Positions 33,519 to 42,866 of a stretch of 64,000 nucleotides of DNA are shown in pieces. A program made the translations under genes and the position numbers. Numbering within the stretch: the first letter of the stretch is position 1; the number at the start of each line of letters is the position of its first letter. The notes under the pieces are model-generated. The model saw only the letters and a list, made by a program, of their open reading frames with translations. It made no database searches and was not told the origin of the DNA. The DNA comes from Arthrobacter sp. zg-Y20 (GTDB taxonomy: Bacteria; Actinomycetota; Actinomycetes; Actinomycetales; Micrococcaceae), in assembly GCF_030142075.1 (NCBI RefSeq), contig NZ_CP126241.1, positions 806,001 to 870,000 of the forward strand. The letters run 5' to 3'.

Positions 33519-35918
33519 CAGCGGGCTCACCTCCGCCGGGCAGTGCAGCCGCCTGGTGTGGTCCACTTCCCGCACGGTACCGGTCAGGGTAACACCGGCC
33601 GTTGCACGGATATCAGTGCTGGAGGCGCCCAGCCGCAACTGCAACTCACCGGGTTCCACAATCCGCACCCCGTTCCGGCCGGTGAAGGACGCAACGTCCG
33701 CCGGCACGCCAAAGCTCACCCGCGCGGAAGCCCCGGCGGCCAGCGGCACCCGGGCGAACCCCGCCAGGCGGTGCTCCGGACGGACCACCGAGGCCACCGG
33801 ATCGTGCAGGTACAGCTGGACTATCTCCGTACCGTCGCGCCCGGAGGTATTGGTGACGGTCACGGAGACCGCTGTTTCGCCGTCGACGCCGAACTCCGCA
33901 GGACCGTCCAGTGCAGCATCGGCCCAGGCGAAGGTGCTGTACCCGATCCCGTGCCCGAACGGGAAAGCAGGGGTGGGGTCGATGCTGGACACGTCGCTGG
34001 ACCGGGCCAGGGGAGCGGCCAGATAGGTGGAGGGCTGCGCGCCGGGGGAGGCAGGCACACTGACCGGCAGCCGTCCGCTGGGATTAATCCGTCCGCTGAG
34101 CACGCCTGCCACCGCCGGTCCGCCCTCTTCGCCGGGGAAGAAGGCCTGCACAATGGCAGCCGCATCGGTGGCCGCCCGGCCCAGGGCGTAGGGCCGTCCG
34201 GTGAGCAGCACCAAGACCACGGGGGTGCCGGTGTCGAGCAGGGCCTCGAGCAGCTGCTGCTGCACCCCGGGCAGCACCAGCGATTCCGTGTCGCAGCCCT
34301 CGCCGCTGGTGCCGCGGCCAAACAGGCCGGACCGGTCGCCCAGCACCGCCACCACCACGTCCGCATCCCCGGCCGCGGCCACGGCGGCGTCGAATCCGTC
34401 CGTGGCGCGTCCGTCCACGCTGCAGCCTTCGGCGACGGTGATCGTGCTGTCCGGGAATTCGGTGCGCAGTGCGGCGGCCACCGTGGGCAGTTCGATGCCG
34501 GCGGCCACCTCCGGATGCTGCACCCCCACATGTGCGGGGAAGGAGTAGCAGCCCAGGAACGCCATCGGATTATCTCCATTGGGCCCGACGACGGCGATCC
34601 GTCCCGGTGCGGCCAGCGGCAGAATGCCGTTGTTCGCGGTCAGCACCAGGGCCTGTTCGGCCACTTCGGCGGCCAGGGCACGGTTTCCCGGTCCGTCCAG
34701 GTTTACGGATCCCGCTACGCTGACCGCTGGGGCGCCGTCCGAGGCCCTGTCCACCGGGCCGCCGTCCAGATCCAGGCGGGCTATGCCGGCCAGGGCGGGC
34801 GGAACCGGCGACCAGTCCGCGTCCAGCAGCCCGAGCTGGATCTTCTGCTCCAGCACCCGCTGCACGGCGGTATCGATCACGGACTCATCCAACCGGCCGG
34901 CCTCCAGTTCCGCCAGCAGCGGCTCGCCGAAGGCGTCCACGGTGGGCAGTTCGACGTCGACCCCTGCGGTCAGTGCCGCCGCGGCGGCCTCGCCCATGGT
35001 GCCGGCCACCCGGTGCAGCTCCTTGAGGAAACCCACTCCGAAGTAGTCGGCCACCACGGTGCCTTCAAATCCCCAGGTCTCGCGCAGGAGGCCGGTGAGC
35101 AGGTCCCGGTCCGCAGCGGAGGGGACGCCGTCGACGTCGGTATAGGCGTGCATTACCGAACGCACGCCGGATTCCCGGACCGCCATTTCAAAAGGTGGCA
35201 GCAGCACGTCGGCGCGCTCGCGGACACCTACCGAGACGGGCGCCAGGTTGCGGCCGGCCTTGGAAGCCGAGTAGCCCACAAAGTGTTTCAGCGTGGCCAC
35301 CACGCCTGCGCCTTCCAAGCCGCGGATGTAGGCGGAGGCGATGCTCCCCACCAGGTACGGGTCCTCGCCGATGGTTTCCTCGACCCGTCCCCAGCGGGCG
35401 TCGCGGACGACGTCGAGCACCGGAGCCAACCCCTGGTGCACCCCGACGGAACGCATGTCCGCGCCGATGGCTGCGCCCACCCGGGCAATCAGCTCAGGGT
35501 TGAAGGTGGCCCCCCAGGACAGCGGAACCGGGTAGGCCGTAGCGCCCCAGGCCGCGAATCCGGCCAGGCACTCCTCATGCGCCATGGCAGGGATGCCGAA
35601 CCGGTTGGCTCCGGCGATCCGCTGCTGGGTGCGCATCAGGGACAGGGCACCCATCCCCGCATCCACCGGGTGCGTACCGAAGGGGCGGGTGAGCTGGCCC
35701 AGCCCGGAAGGGAGCAGGTTCTCGAGGGGGACCGGTTCCTTCATGTCGTGCTGATGCGGGGCGACCTGGCCGCCCTCGCTGGAGGCACCCACCCAGACGC
35801 CAAAGAGTTGGGCCACTTTTTCCTGCCTGGTCATCTGTGCTGCCAGCAGGGCGGCGCGCTCGCGGGCGGTCCGGGAGGTGTCACGCCAGGGCAGGTAATC
35901 AACTGTTGTATCTGTCAT
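33513..35918 (-). CDS. Glycoside hydrolase family 3 beta-glycosidase
   Basis: An 801-residue GH3 enzyme, beta-glucosidase or beta-xylosidase in type. N-terminal TIM-barrel domain with the GH3 blocks RFGIPAMAHEECLAGF, VLDVVRDARWGRVEETIGEDP, ATLKHFVGY, and the nucleophile Asp291 in VVADYFGV. The second alpha/beta domain has LTANNGILPL and DVVVAVLGDRSGLFGRGTSGEG, and the C-terminal fibronectin-like domain includes PAFPFGHGIGYSTF. The start ATG 35918 comes 2 bp after the permease stop. No signal peptide, so it acts in the cytoplasm on oligosaccharides imported by the ABC transporter. Confidence 0.93.
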   Translation of the reverse strand: MTDTTVDYLPWRDTSRTARERAALLAAQMTRQEKVAQLFGVWVGASSEGGQVAPHQHDMKEPVPLENLLPSGLGQLTRPFGTHPVDAGMGALSLMRTQQRIAGANRFGIPAMAHEECLAGFAAWGATAYPVPLSWGATFNPELIARVGAAIGADMRSVGVHQGLAPVLDVVRDARWGRVEETIGEDPYLVGSIASAYIRGLEGAGVVATLKHFVGYSASKAGRNLAPVSVGVRERADVLLPPFEMAVRESGVRSVMHAYTDVDGVPSAADRDLLTGLLRETWGFEGTVVADYFGVGFLKELHRVAGTMGEAAAAALTAGVDVELPTVDAFGEPLLAELEAGRLDESVIDTAVQRVLEQKIQLGLLDADWSPVPPALAGIARLDLDGGPVDRASDGAPAVSVAGSVNLDGPGNRALAAEVAEQALVLTANNGILPLAAPGRIAVVGPNGDNPMAFLGCYSFPAHVGVQHPEVAAGIELPTVAAALRTEFPDSTITVAEGCSVDGRATDGFDAAVAAAGDADVVVAVLGDRSGLFGRGTSGEGCDTESLVLPGVQQQLLEALLDTGTPVVLVLLTGRPYALGRAATDAAAIVQAFFPGEEGGPAVAGVLSGRINPSGRLPVSVPASPGAQPSTYLAAPLARSSDVSSIDPTPAFPFGHGIGYSTFAWADAALDGPAEFGVDGETAVSVTVTNTSGRDGTEIVQLYLHDPVASVVRPEHRLAGFARVPLAAGASARVSFGVPADVASFTGRNGVRIVEPGELQLRLGASSTDIRATAGVTLTGTVREVDHTRRLHCPAEVSPLD

Positions 35919-35920
35919 GT

Positions 35921-36739
35921 CTACTTTCCGCCCACGCCCATAAGGCCCTGGACCAGCGCGCGACGCGCAAAGAGGTACACCAGCAGCACCGGAATCATGG
36001 AGAGCATCACTGCGGCGAGGATGCCCGGCACGTTGATGCCGTACTGGGTTTGGAAGTTGAACAGGCCCAGGGTGACCACCTTGGTGGAGTCGGACTGGGT
36101 AAGGATCAGGGGCAGGAGGAACCCGTTCCAGCCCTGCAGGGCGGCGAACACGGCGATGGTGGACAGTCCGCCCTTGGACAGCGGCAGCACCAGGCGCAGG
36201 AACGTGCGCGCCGTGGAGGCGCCGTCCACGGACATGGCCTCGTAGAGGTCGGGGGTGATGTCCCGCATGGTCCCGGAGAGGATCAGGGTGCAAATCGGCA
36301 GGGCGAACGCCGCCGTGGGCAGGATGATGCCCAGCAGAGTGTCATACAGCCCTACGGAATTGATCAGGTAGAACATCGGCACAATCACCGCCTGCACCGG
36401 AATGGCCAGCCCCAGCAGGAAGAACCTGAAGATCAGCGTGGTGGACCGGGACTGGCTGCGCACAATGGCGTAGGCCAGCGGCGGAACCACGAGCAGGACT
36501 ATGCCCACCACCCCGGCGGTGACCACAAAGGTGTTCAGGAAGTACTTGCCGAAGCCGCTGCGGAACACCTCCAGGAAGTTGTCCAGCGTGAAACCGGTGG
36601 GCAGGGCAACCGGGCCGTTGGCGCTGAATTCGGTGCGGCTCTGCACGCTGGCGGCCACCATTACGTACAGCGGCAGGGCCACGATCAGCAGCCAGAGGGT
36701 GACGGCGGCGCCGGCAATGTAATTGGGACGGGTACGCAT
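35921..36739 (-). CDS. Sugar ABC transporter permease (MalG type)
   Basis: A 272-residue inner-membrane permease with about six transmembrane segments and the EAA loop EAMSVDGASTARTFLRLVLPLS. The ATG at 36739 overlaps the TGA of the first permease gene by one base (TGATG), so the two are translated together. It ends 2 bp before the GH3 gene. Together with the other permease and the binding protein it forms a carbohydrate uptake-1 type importer. No ATPase gene occurs in the window, so a shared MsiK-like ATPase is likely. Confidence 0.93.
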   Translation of the reverse strand: MRTRPNYIAGAAVTLWLLIVALPLYVMVAASVQSRTEFSANGPVALPTGFTLDNFLEVFRSGFGKYFLNTFVVTAGVVGIVLLVVPPLAYAIVRSQSRSTTLIFRFFLLGLAIPVQAVIVPMFYLINSVGLYDTLLGIILPTAAFALPICTLILSGTMRDITPDLYEAMSVDGASTARTFLRLVLPLSKGGLSTIAVFAALQGWNGFLLPLILTQSDSTKVVTLGLFNFQTQYGINVPGILAAVMLSMIPVLLVYLFARRALVQGLMGVGGK

Positions 36740-37689
36740 CAGACTCCCTCCATGGTGCTGCGCATTTTGTCGTAGCCGGAGAGCTTCACCATGACCAGGG
36801 AAATGGCGGTGGCCACCACCACCAGCACCACGGCAATGGCCGAACCCATGCCGAAGTTGTAGCGGCGGAAGGCTTCCTCGAACATGTAGAAGGCGGTGAT
36901 GGTGGTGTCTGTTCCGGGTCCGCCGTTGGTCAGGATCAGCACCGTTTCGAAGGTGGTCAGGCCGCCCACCACCATGAGGATCACCGAGGTGATGATGCTG
37001 TTGCGCAGCTGCGGCAGGGTGATGGAAAAGAACTGCCGGGCCCGTCCGGCTCCGTCCACTTCCGCGGCCTGGTAGAGCACCGGCGGAACGGATTTGGCGG
37101 CCCCTTGGTAGATCAGGGTGTGGAAGGGGGTGAACTGCCACATGCCCACAAAGATGATGACACCTATCGCGGTGGGCTGGTGGCCGAAGAGGTTGCCGTC
37201 TCCGAACAGCCAGCGGAACTGCGCCGGGACGCCGAAGTTTGGATCAAGCAGCGCCCGCCACAGCACGGAGATGGCTGCCGAGGACAGCAGCAGCGGCAGG
37301 AAGAAGATGGCGCTGAGCACGGCACGGTTGCGTTGCGGCCCGGCCGCCCATACACCGAGGAGGATGCTCACCGGAGTTTGGGTCGCCACCCCGAGCACAA
37401 TGAACAGCAGGCTCAGCCACAGGCTCTTGAGCATTACCGGATCTCCGGCCAGCTCCTGCCAGTTTTCCATGCCGACAAACTTCGGATCGCCGAGGCCCGT
37501 CCAGGTCATAAAGGACAGGACCACGACGGCGATCAGCGGGATCACGGCGAAGAGCAGGAAAAACACGGTGGCGGGCAGGGTCCATGCCACGCCGGGACGG
37601 TTGAGGCGGGCCCGGCCCGGCCGCACCGGATGCCCCTTGGCGGGGTGGTCCGATGCGGCCGGCGGCCGCGGGGGAAGCAGAGTGGTCAT
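36739..37689 (-). CDS. Sugar ABC transporter permease (MalF type)
   Basis: A 316-residue permease with six transmembrane segments. The N-terminal 35 residues are Pro/Arg-rich and cytoplasmic. The EAA motif is EVDGAGRARQFFSITLPQL, followed by ILTNGGPGTDTTI. The gene begins with ATG 37689, 20 bp after the binding-protein gene. It partners with the downstream permease. The substrate is inferred from context to be an oligosaccharide used by the GH3 enzyme. Confidence 0.93.
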   Translation of the reverse strand: MTTLLPPRPPAASDHPAKGHPVRPGRARLNRPGVAWTLPATVFFLLFAVIPLIAVVVLSFMTWTGLGDPKFVGMENWQELAGDPVMLKSLWLSLLFIVLGVATQTPVSILLGVWAAGPQRNRAVLSAIFFLPLLLSSAAISVLWRALLDPNFGVPAQFRWLFGDGNLFGHQPTAIGVIIFVGMWQFTPFHTLIYQGAAKSVPPVLYQAAEVDGAGRARQFFSITLPQLRNSIITSVILMVVGGLTTFETVLILTNGGPGTDTTITAFYMFEEAFRRYNFGMGSAIAVVLVVVATAISLVMVKLSGYDKMRSTMEGV

Positions 37690-37709
37690 GGTCTGGCCTT
37701 TGCCCCGGT

Positions 37710-39020
37710 TTACTTCTTCAGGGACTGCATGGCCGAAATGAAACCGTCTTCGTCGATGCTTCCGGCGAAGAAATCGGCCACGGCGCTGTGGATGGTGGGG
37801 GTGGCAGCCGGCGGATAGGCCTGGTCCCAGGAGAGCTGGAAGTTCGGGGCGTCCTGCACCAGCTCGAACTGGTAGCGGGCATACTCCGGGTTGGTCGCCT
37901 GGTCCAGGAACTGCTCGGTGCTGGTGGTAGTGGGCAGGTTGCCGGTGGCCATCTGCGCCTCGACGAATTCATCCGAGTACATCAGTTTCAGGAAGTCCCG
38001 CACGGTGTCCGGGTACCGGGTGTCCTTGAGGACGGAATAGTAGTTATTGGTGTTGCCCACCAGGTTGGCGGCGTCACCCTTCCCGCCCTCAATCTCGGGG
38101 AACGTGCTCCAGCCCAAGTTGGTGGCCACGAAGTCAGGGTTGGTGTCCCGGATGGTGGAGTACTCCCAGGAGCCCATCAGTTCGAAGCCGGCCTGTCCGC
38201 CCGCCAGCAGCGCGGGGGAGCCGCCGTCGGTGAACTTCACGGACTGGAAGTTGGTGCCGAAGGCGCCGGAATCCACCAGGTCGCGGAGCTTGCCCAGGGC
38301 TTCCCGGCTCTCTTCGGAGTCCCACACGCTGGTGTCGCCGTCGAGTGCGGTCTGGAAGAGTTCCGGACCTGCCACCCGGTCATAAACGTAGGAGAACCAC
38401 ATCTGGGTGGGCCATTCATCGCCTCCGCCCAGGGCAATGGGCGTCTTGCCGGCTGCCTTGAGCTTGTCGACGGCGGCGAGCAGGTCATCCCACGTCTTCG
38501 GGGATTCGGTGATGCCCACAGAGGCGAGGACTTCCTTGTTGTTGAACAGCATGACCGGCTGGGTGCCGCGCATCGGGATCCCGTAGGGAGTGCCGTCCAC
38601 CGTGGCGACGTCGAACACCGAGGGCAGGAAGGCGTCCTTGAGCTGCGGGTCCTCTTCGATGAAGTCATCCAGCGGCATCAGCAGGTCAGCGTCCACGAAG
38701 TTGGAGATGCTGCCTCCGCCCCAGTTGAAGAAGATGTCCGGTGCGGCGTCGGTGCTCATCACCGTCTGGAGCTTCTGCTGGTAGTCGGCGCCGGGGATGG
38801 TGTCCAGGACAACCTTTACATCGGAGGTTTCGTTGAAGCGGTCCACCATGGCGGTTTCGACGTCGTTGCTCGCGTCTCCGTAAACGAGGACGTGAACCTC
38901 GTTCTCGGGACGGTCTGAGGATGCGGATTCGCCGCCTCCTCCGCAGCCGGCCAGCGTGAGGCCGAGGGCCAGCGTGCTGGCTGCGGCCAGGACCGGGGTC
39001 CGTAGCGAGGGCTTGTTCAT
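37710..39020 (-). CDS. Sugar ABC transporter substrate-binding lipoprotein
   Basis: A 436-residue extracellular solute-binding protein family 1 lipoprotein. Signal peptide ends with lipobox LAGC near residue 26 and a Gly/Ser linker (GGGGESASSD). Core motifs include NEVHVLVYGDASNDVE, APDIFFNWGGGSIS, GIPMRGTQPVMLFNNKEVL and GQAGFELMGSWE. It delivers oligosaccharides to the two permeases encoded downstream. The first gene of a unit reading SBP-permease-permease-GH3-esterase, divergent from its likely LacI repressor. Confidence 0.93.
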   Translation of the reverse strand: MNKPSLRTPVLAAASTLALGLTLAGCGGGGESASSDRPENEVHVLVYGDASNDVETAMVDRFNETSDVKVVLDTIPGADYQQKLQTVMSTDAAPDIFFNWGGGSISNFVDADLLMPLDDFIEEDPQLKDAFLPSVFDVATVDGTPYGIPMRGTQPVMLFNNKEVLASVGITESPKTWDDLLAAVDKLKAAGKTPIALGGGDEWPTQMWFSYVYDRVAGPELFQTALDGDTSVWDSEESREALGKLRDLVDSGAFGTNFQSVKFTDGGSPALLAGGQAGFELMGSWEYSTIRDTNPDFVATNLGWSTFPEIEGGKGDAANLVGNTNNYYSVLKDTRYPDTVRDFLKLMYSDEFVEAQMATGNLPTTTSTEQFLDQATNPEYARYQFELVQDAPNFQLSWDQAYPPAATPTIHSAVADFFAGSIDEDGFISAMQSLKK

Positions 39021-39033
39021 CTTTGAACACCTT

Positions 39034-39046
39034 CCGAAAGTTTCGG
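39034..39046. promoter_or_regulatory. LacI-type operator in the sugar transporter leader
   Basis: CCGAAAGTTTCGG is a perfect palindrome around one central base, 14-26 bp upstream of the SBP start codon. Half-sites ATCGAAAGT (39054-39062) and ACTTTTCGAT (39108-39117) face each other further up, suggesting several LacI-dimer sites. Confidence 0.6.
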
Positions 39047-39076
39047 TATATTGATCGAAAGTTACTTGACGCGGTC

Positions 39077-39106
39077 AGCATAAGTTGGGCGTAATGTGAT
39101 GCGCAA
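39077..39106 (-). promoter_or_regulatory. Promoter of the sugar ABC-GH3 operon
   Basis: On the minus strand: TTGCGC, 18 nt, TATGCT. It is flanked by CGAAA-type LacI half-sites and lies about 57 bp upstream of the SBP start. Confidence 0.5.
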
Positions 39107-39160
39107 CACTTTTCGATAAACTGGTTTCCGTTTTTGTATCGCCTCACCGAAGGGCACTTC

Positions 39161-40201
39161 ATGCCGTCATCCGTCCCGCAGAGCCCGGTCACCCTGGCTG
39201 ATCTGGCTGCGGAAGCCGATGTTTCCCTCTCCACAGTTTCGAAAGTATTGAACGGCAGGTCCGATGTTTCACGGGCCACCCGGGCGAAAGTGGAGGCGCT
39301 GCTGGAGGATCACGGCTACCGGCGGAAGGGAGGAGCGAAGTCGCGGCTGCTCGAGCTGGTGTTCCACGAACTCGAAAGTGCGTGGGCGCTGGAGATCATC
39401 CGCGGGGTGGAGAATGTGGCCCGTGAAAAGGGACTGAGCGTGGTCCTGACCGAAAGCGGTACCCGGCACGCGCCGTCGCCCGAGTGGGTGGAAGGCGTGA
39501 TTGCCCGCCGGCCGGTCGGCGTCGTGCTGGTGTTCTCCGACCTGGCCCAGGACTCGCGCCGCCAACTCGAAGCACGGTCCATTCCTTTTGTCATCATCGA
39601 TCCGGCGGGTGACCCGGCGCCGGATGTGCCCTCTGTGGGTTCGGCGAACTGGTCCGGCGGCATGATGGCCACCCGGCACCTGATCGATTTGGGGCACACG
39701 CGCATTGCCGCCATTACCGGGCCGGAGGACATGATGTGTTCCCTGGCCCGGATTGACGGCTACAGTTCCGCGCTCAATGCTGCAGCCCTGCCCCTGGACC
39801 GGGAGCTGATCCGGTACGGGAACTTCCATGTGGACGGCGGACGCGACCACGCCTTGGAACTGCTCTCCCTGCCGGACCGGCCCACCGCCATTTTTGCGGG
39901 CAGCGACCTGCAGGCGCTCGGGGTGCTCGACGCCGCCCGGCAGCTGGGCATCAGCGTTCCGGAGGAGCTGTCCATTGTTGGGTACGACGACCTGCAGGTG
40001 GCGCAGTGGTCCAGCCCGGCGCTGACCACGGTGCACCAGCCGCTGATCGAGATGGCCGAAGAAGCAGCTCGGATGGCGGTGCGGTTGTTCGAAGGGGAGC
40101 GGCCCAACAACCTGCGACTGGATTTGGCCACGTCACTGGTGGTGCGGCAGAGCACGGCGCCGGTGGCGGCACCGGTCGGGTCGCGGGGATCGGGGAACTG
40201 A
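39161..40201 (+). CDS. LacI-family transcriptional repressor
   Basis: A 346-residue LacI regulator. The N-terminal helix-turn-helix is VTLADLAAEADVSLSTVSKVL followed by the hinge helix region; the sugar-binding core contains PVGVVLVFSDLAQDS, GHTRIAAITGPEDM, PTAIFAGSDLQALGVL and ELSIVGYDDLQVAQWSSPALTTV. ATG 39161 is preferred over the upstream frame start at 39134 because GAAGGG lies at the right distance. It is divergent from the sugar ABC operon, whose leader has a matching palindrome. The inducer is probably a xylo- or gluco-oligosaccharide. Confidence 0.93.
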   Translation: MPSSVPQSPVTLADLAAEADVSLSTVSKVLNGRSDVSRATRAKVEALLEDHGYRRKGGAKSRLLELVFHELESAWALEIIRGVENVAREKGLSVVLTESGTRHAPSPEWVEGVIARRPVGVVLVFSDLAQDSRRQLEARSIPFVIIDPAGDPAPDVPSVGSANWSGGMMATRHLIDLGHTRIAAITGPEDMMCSLARIDGYSSALNAAALPLDRELIRYGNFHVDGGRDHALELLSLPDRPTAIFAGSDLQALGVLDAARQLGISVPEELSIVGYDDLQVAQWSSPALTTVHQPLIEMAEEAARMAVRLFEGERPNNLRLDLATSLVVRQSTAPVAAPVGSRGSGN

Positions 40202-40246
40202 GGTTGGGAGGCGAAGGTTGATCCCCGGCTGCTGGGGCACAGGCGT

Positions 40247-41980
40247 TCAGAAGGGTGCGGGTTCCAACACGTCGCCGGGCTCACGCGTTGAGGGTGCAGA
40301 TCCGCATTCCAGGAAAGGATCAGTGCGGTAAACCCGTCCCGTGGGCGAGGTCCACTCGATCACACCTGGTGTTGGCTGGCGGGCCTTCCAATAACCCAGG
40401 GTCTTGAACCGGTGGTGCCGGCGGCACAGGTGTTCAAGGTTGCCGTGCTCGGTGGGACCGCCTGCCGCCCAGTCGATGGTGTGGTCGATTTCCGTGACGG
40501 CGGTGCTGACCCTGCAACCCGGGAACCGGCAGGTCCCGTCCCGGGCGCGTAGCCAGCGGGCCAGTCCGGCGGGGACTTTCCGACGCCTGCCCACGCCGAG
40601 GATTTCACCGGTCTTCGGATCCTGGGCCAGACCCGTCCACCCCGCAGCGTTGCGGGCCAGTCGGCGGGCTTCTTCGGCGCTGATCGGACCGTAGCCGTGG
40701 AGCTCAGCCGGCTCCTCGTTGGCGCCGAAGAGGGTTTCAGCGTTGATCAGGACCATGATTTCGGCCCGCGGCAGGACTGCTGAGGCGTCGGGATCGGCCT
40801 CGGCAGGTCCACTGCCCGCTCCGCCGGCTGCTCGACCGCCTGCACGGTCGGCTGCACGGTCGGCTGCTCGACCGCCTGCACGGTCGGCTGCTCCGCCGGC
40901 TGCTCGACCGCCTGCTCCGCCGGCTGCTCGACCGCCTGCTCCGCCGGCTGCTCGACCGCCTGCTTCGGCGCCCGCTCCACTTCGTGCACCTGACGGGGCT
41001 GAGCCGAGGCCGCCCATCAGCAGCTGGGCCAGGACATCGGCGCGCAGCTGGTCCGCAGTCCGGGAGTCACCGGCGGCCTGTTCACCGCGGGCAGCAGTGC
41101 TCAAGGCCGTGTAGATCTGCTGGGCTTCCGCGGCCCGCAAATGCGCCGACAGCCACGACATGCCGTCCTCGTCCCGGTCCAGGACAACCCGCCGCTTATC
41201 AAAGGCAGTCAGATGCCGTTCGGGCACGGTCTCCGGGTATTTGCGCTCCCTTAGCCGCCTGGCCTTGGCACAGAACTGGCTCCTCGTTACGCCTTCTGCC
41301 TTGGCCAGCAGTTCGGACTCGAACCCGGGAAGCTCCGACGCCGGAATGTTCTCACACTGGTCGAGCACCACTTGAGCGTGCCCGTAGCTGAACCGTCCGT
41401 CTTCCAATCCGGCCAGGGTGGCGGTATGGACGCCGCAGAGCCTGTCCGCTTCGAACATCATCCCCTGCGCGGTGGTCTGCGGGACGTTCAAAATAGCTGC
41501 GCATTCCGAAGCTGCGAGGCTGAACGCGAGCCCGGCTTCTTCCCGGCCCAAATCCTTGCAGAGACCGGACCGAAAGAGTTCCTCCATATGGTGGATCAGG
41601 CGGGCCTCCTGTGCCTGCGTCCACCGAACCAGATGGACCACGCGGGCCAAAACATCGCAGGTGGTCTGTTCGTCAAAGGATTCAAGGTTCTGCAGGGCCA
41701 GCACCCCGCTGAAGCCGTCCGGAAAACCGGCGTCAAAACCTGGATCTCCGGCAGCGCCTGGATTTCCGGCAGCGCCGGCATAGGCGGTGGTGGAGGCCGC
41801 GGCGTCGAAGCCACCGCCGACTTGTCCGGCGTCGTTAACCGCTACATGCAAATCAGCCCGGAAAACTGCGAGTGTGCGCTCCGAGTCGGAGGCACCCGCC
41901 TTACCAGCCTGGCCTTTAGCCGACTGGTGTTTTGTCTCTGATTCTTCAGTTATCCGTTCGGTGTTCCCGAGCTGATCCAT
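40247..41980 (-). CDS. DUF222/HNH endonuclease-domain protein
   Basis: A 577-residue DUF222-type HNH protein, a family with many copies in Arthrobacter genomes and no settled role. The helical DUF222 part runs from about residue 85 to 330 (FDEQTTCDVLARVVHLVRWT, GRFSYGHAQVVLDQCENIP). An Ala/Gly/Arg-rich linker built of GGRAAGGAG and ADRAG units covers about 335-390. The HNH nuclease part near 495-540 contains CRFPGC, TEIDHTIDWAAGG, and LEHLCRRHHRFKT. Start ATG 41980. These genes sit alone and may be mobile or involved in DNA processing. Confidence 0.85.
   Translation of the reverse strand: MDQLGNTERITEESETKHQSAKGQAGKAGASDSERTLAVFRADLHVAVNDAGQVGGGFDAAASTTAYAGAAGNPGAAGDPGFDAGFPDGFSGVLALQNLESFDEQTTCDVLARVVHLVRWTQAQEARLIHHMEELFRSGLCKDLGREEAGLAFSLAASECAAILNVPQTTAQGMMFEADRLCGVHTATLAGLEDGRFSYGHAQVVLDQCENIPASELPGFESELLAKAEGVTRSQFCAKARRLRERKYPETVPERHLTAFDKRRVVLDRDEDGMSWLSAHLRAAEAQQIYTALSTAARGEQAAGDSRTADQLRADVLAQLLMGGLGSAPSGARSGAGAEAGGRAAGGAGGRAAGGAGGRAAGGAADRAGGRAADRAADRAGGRAAGGAGSGPAEADPDASAVLPRAEIMVLINAETLFGANEEPAELHGYGPISAEEARRLARNAAGWTGLAQDPKTGEILGVGRRRKVPAGLARWLRARDGTCRFPGCRVSTAVTEIDHTIDWAAGGPTEHGNLEHLCRRHHRFKTLGYWKARQPTPGVIEWTSPTGRVYRTDPFLECGSAPSTREPGDVLEPAPF
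40815..40985. repeat. Minisatellite in the HNH gene coding an Ala/Gly-rich linker
   Basis: On the plus strand short units of GCTCGACCGCCTGCTCCGCC-type sequence recur many times with small variations. It keeps the reading frame and encodes the flexible linker between DUF222 and HNH parts; copy number is likely variable between strains. Confidence 0.8.
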
Positions 41981-42186
41981 GCCTCAAGGATTTCATCCGG
42001 CACTGACAATTCCGGCCCCAAAAGAGGGTCAAAACGACCTTGTAGGAAACTCCAAATACCCGTCTTTTTGACACCGCTACCTACCCTCCAAAAACTGACC
42101 ATGTTTCTCCCCGGAGGGCCGCGCTGGAAGGCACACATCGCCGGTTGCCCGGCAACGTTGGCGGCGGGGGTAGGCTCGCCATGGGG

Positions 42187-42214
42187 GCGACCCGCGACCC
42201 GCGACCCGCGGCCC
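42187..42214. repeat. Heptamer repeat GCGACCC
   Basis: Three exact GCGACCC units followed by GCGGCCC in the 292-bp gap between the HNH gene and the next plus-strand gene. Nothing else recognisable was seen in that gap besides this and the ribosome binding site of the next gene. Confidence 0.6.
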
Positions 42215-42272
42215 GCAGGTGGCAGGGGACGGCTGATTGCTCCGGCTGGTGAGGTCATACAGAAGGAGCATC

Positions 42273-42830
42273 TTGAGGTATTCAAACCCCCGTTTCGAGC
42301 TAGGGGACGGAACGTGGGCCTTGGTCCAGCATTCGTATCCGCGCCCGTTGTGGGAATACCGGGTTTTTGAAGAAAACGGCGACTTTATCCGCCGGAGCCC
42401 GCAGTTCGCCAGCAGATCGGAAGCGGTCCAAGGAATGGAACGGCTCCGCGACGAGCCGGCGCCAATTACCGCTGCCTCCTTCGAGGTCCGGCAACTCACT
42501 TCTGCTCACCGGACTGAGGACGGAACACCGCCCACCGGGCAGGAAGCCGTGGCAGAAGTGCGTGACGGCGTTCTTTCGGCAGCCAGGGGGCTTCGCCACG
42601 CAGCACTCACCGACGACGATGAACAGCGGGAGAACGTGGCTGATTGGGTGGAAGCCATGTTCAACGCAATTACAGATGAGCAGTCGCTGTGTCGATCTGC
42701 TGCCAAGGCGCTGGAACTGTACCGCGGGGGAGCGGGCGGCTTTGCGGACTACGGCAGCGCTGTCATGGCAGAAGCGGGCCACAACCTCGGGCTGGCCTTG
42801 ATTCGCGGACGGGACTTTCCGGAAACGTGA
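42273..42830 (+). CDS. Hypothetical protein with a domain shared with the VOC remnant at 43694
   Basis: A 185-residue protein. TTG 42273 (with AAGGAG upstream) gives LRYSNPRFELGDGTW; the frame is open further to 42237. Residues about 1-60 are a small beta-rich part (WALVQHSY, LWEYRVFEENGDFIRRSPQF). Residues about 93-183 align with the C-terminal domain encoded at 43694: EVRDGVLSAARGLRHAAL, ENVADWVEAMFNAI, KALELYRGGAGGF and NLGLALIRGRDF. No family name is certain. It is convergent with the ZIP transporter gene, which separates the two copies of the domain. Confidence 0.7.
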   Translation: MRYSNPRFELGDGTWALVQHSYPRPLWEYRVFEENGDFIRRSPQFASRSEAVQGMERLRDEPAPITAASFEVRQLTSAHRTEDGTPPTGQEAVAEVRDGVLSAARGLRHAALTDDDEQRENVADWVEAMFNAITDEQSLCRSAAKALELYRGGAGGFADYGSAVMAEAGHNLGLALIRGRDFPET

Positions 42831-42866
42831 AACCCGCCCGGCCCTGACGCCACCCCTGCCCGGTAC

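Noticed and set aside
33435-36245. 936-residue plus-strand frame opposite the GH3 and permease genes
   Set aside because: A shadow of the GH3 gene, with no family similarity and Gly/His/Gln-rich composition.
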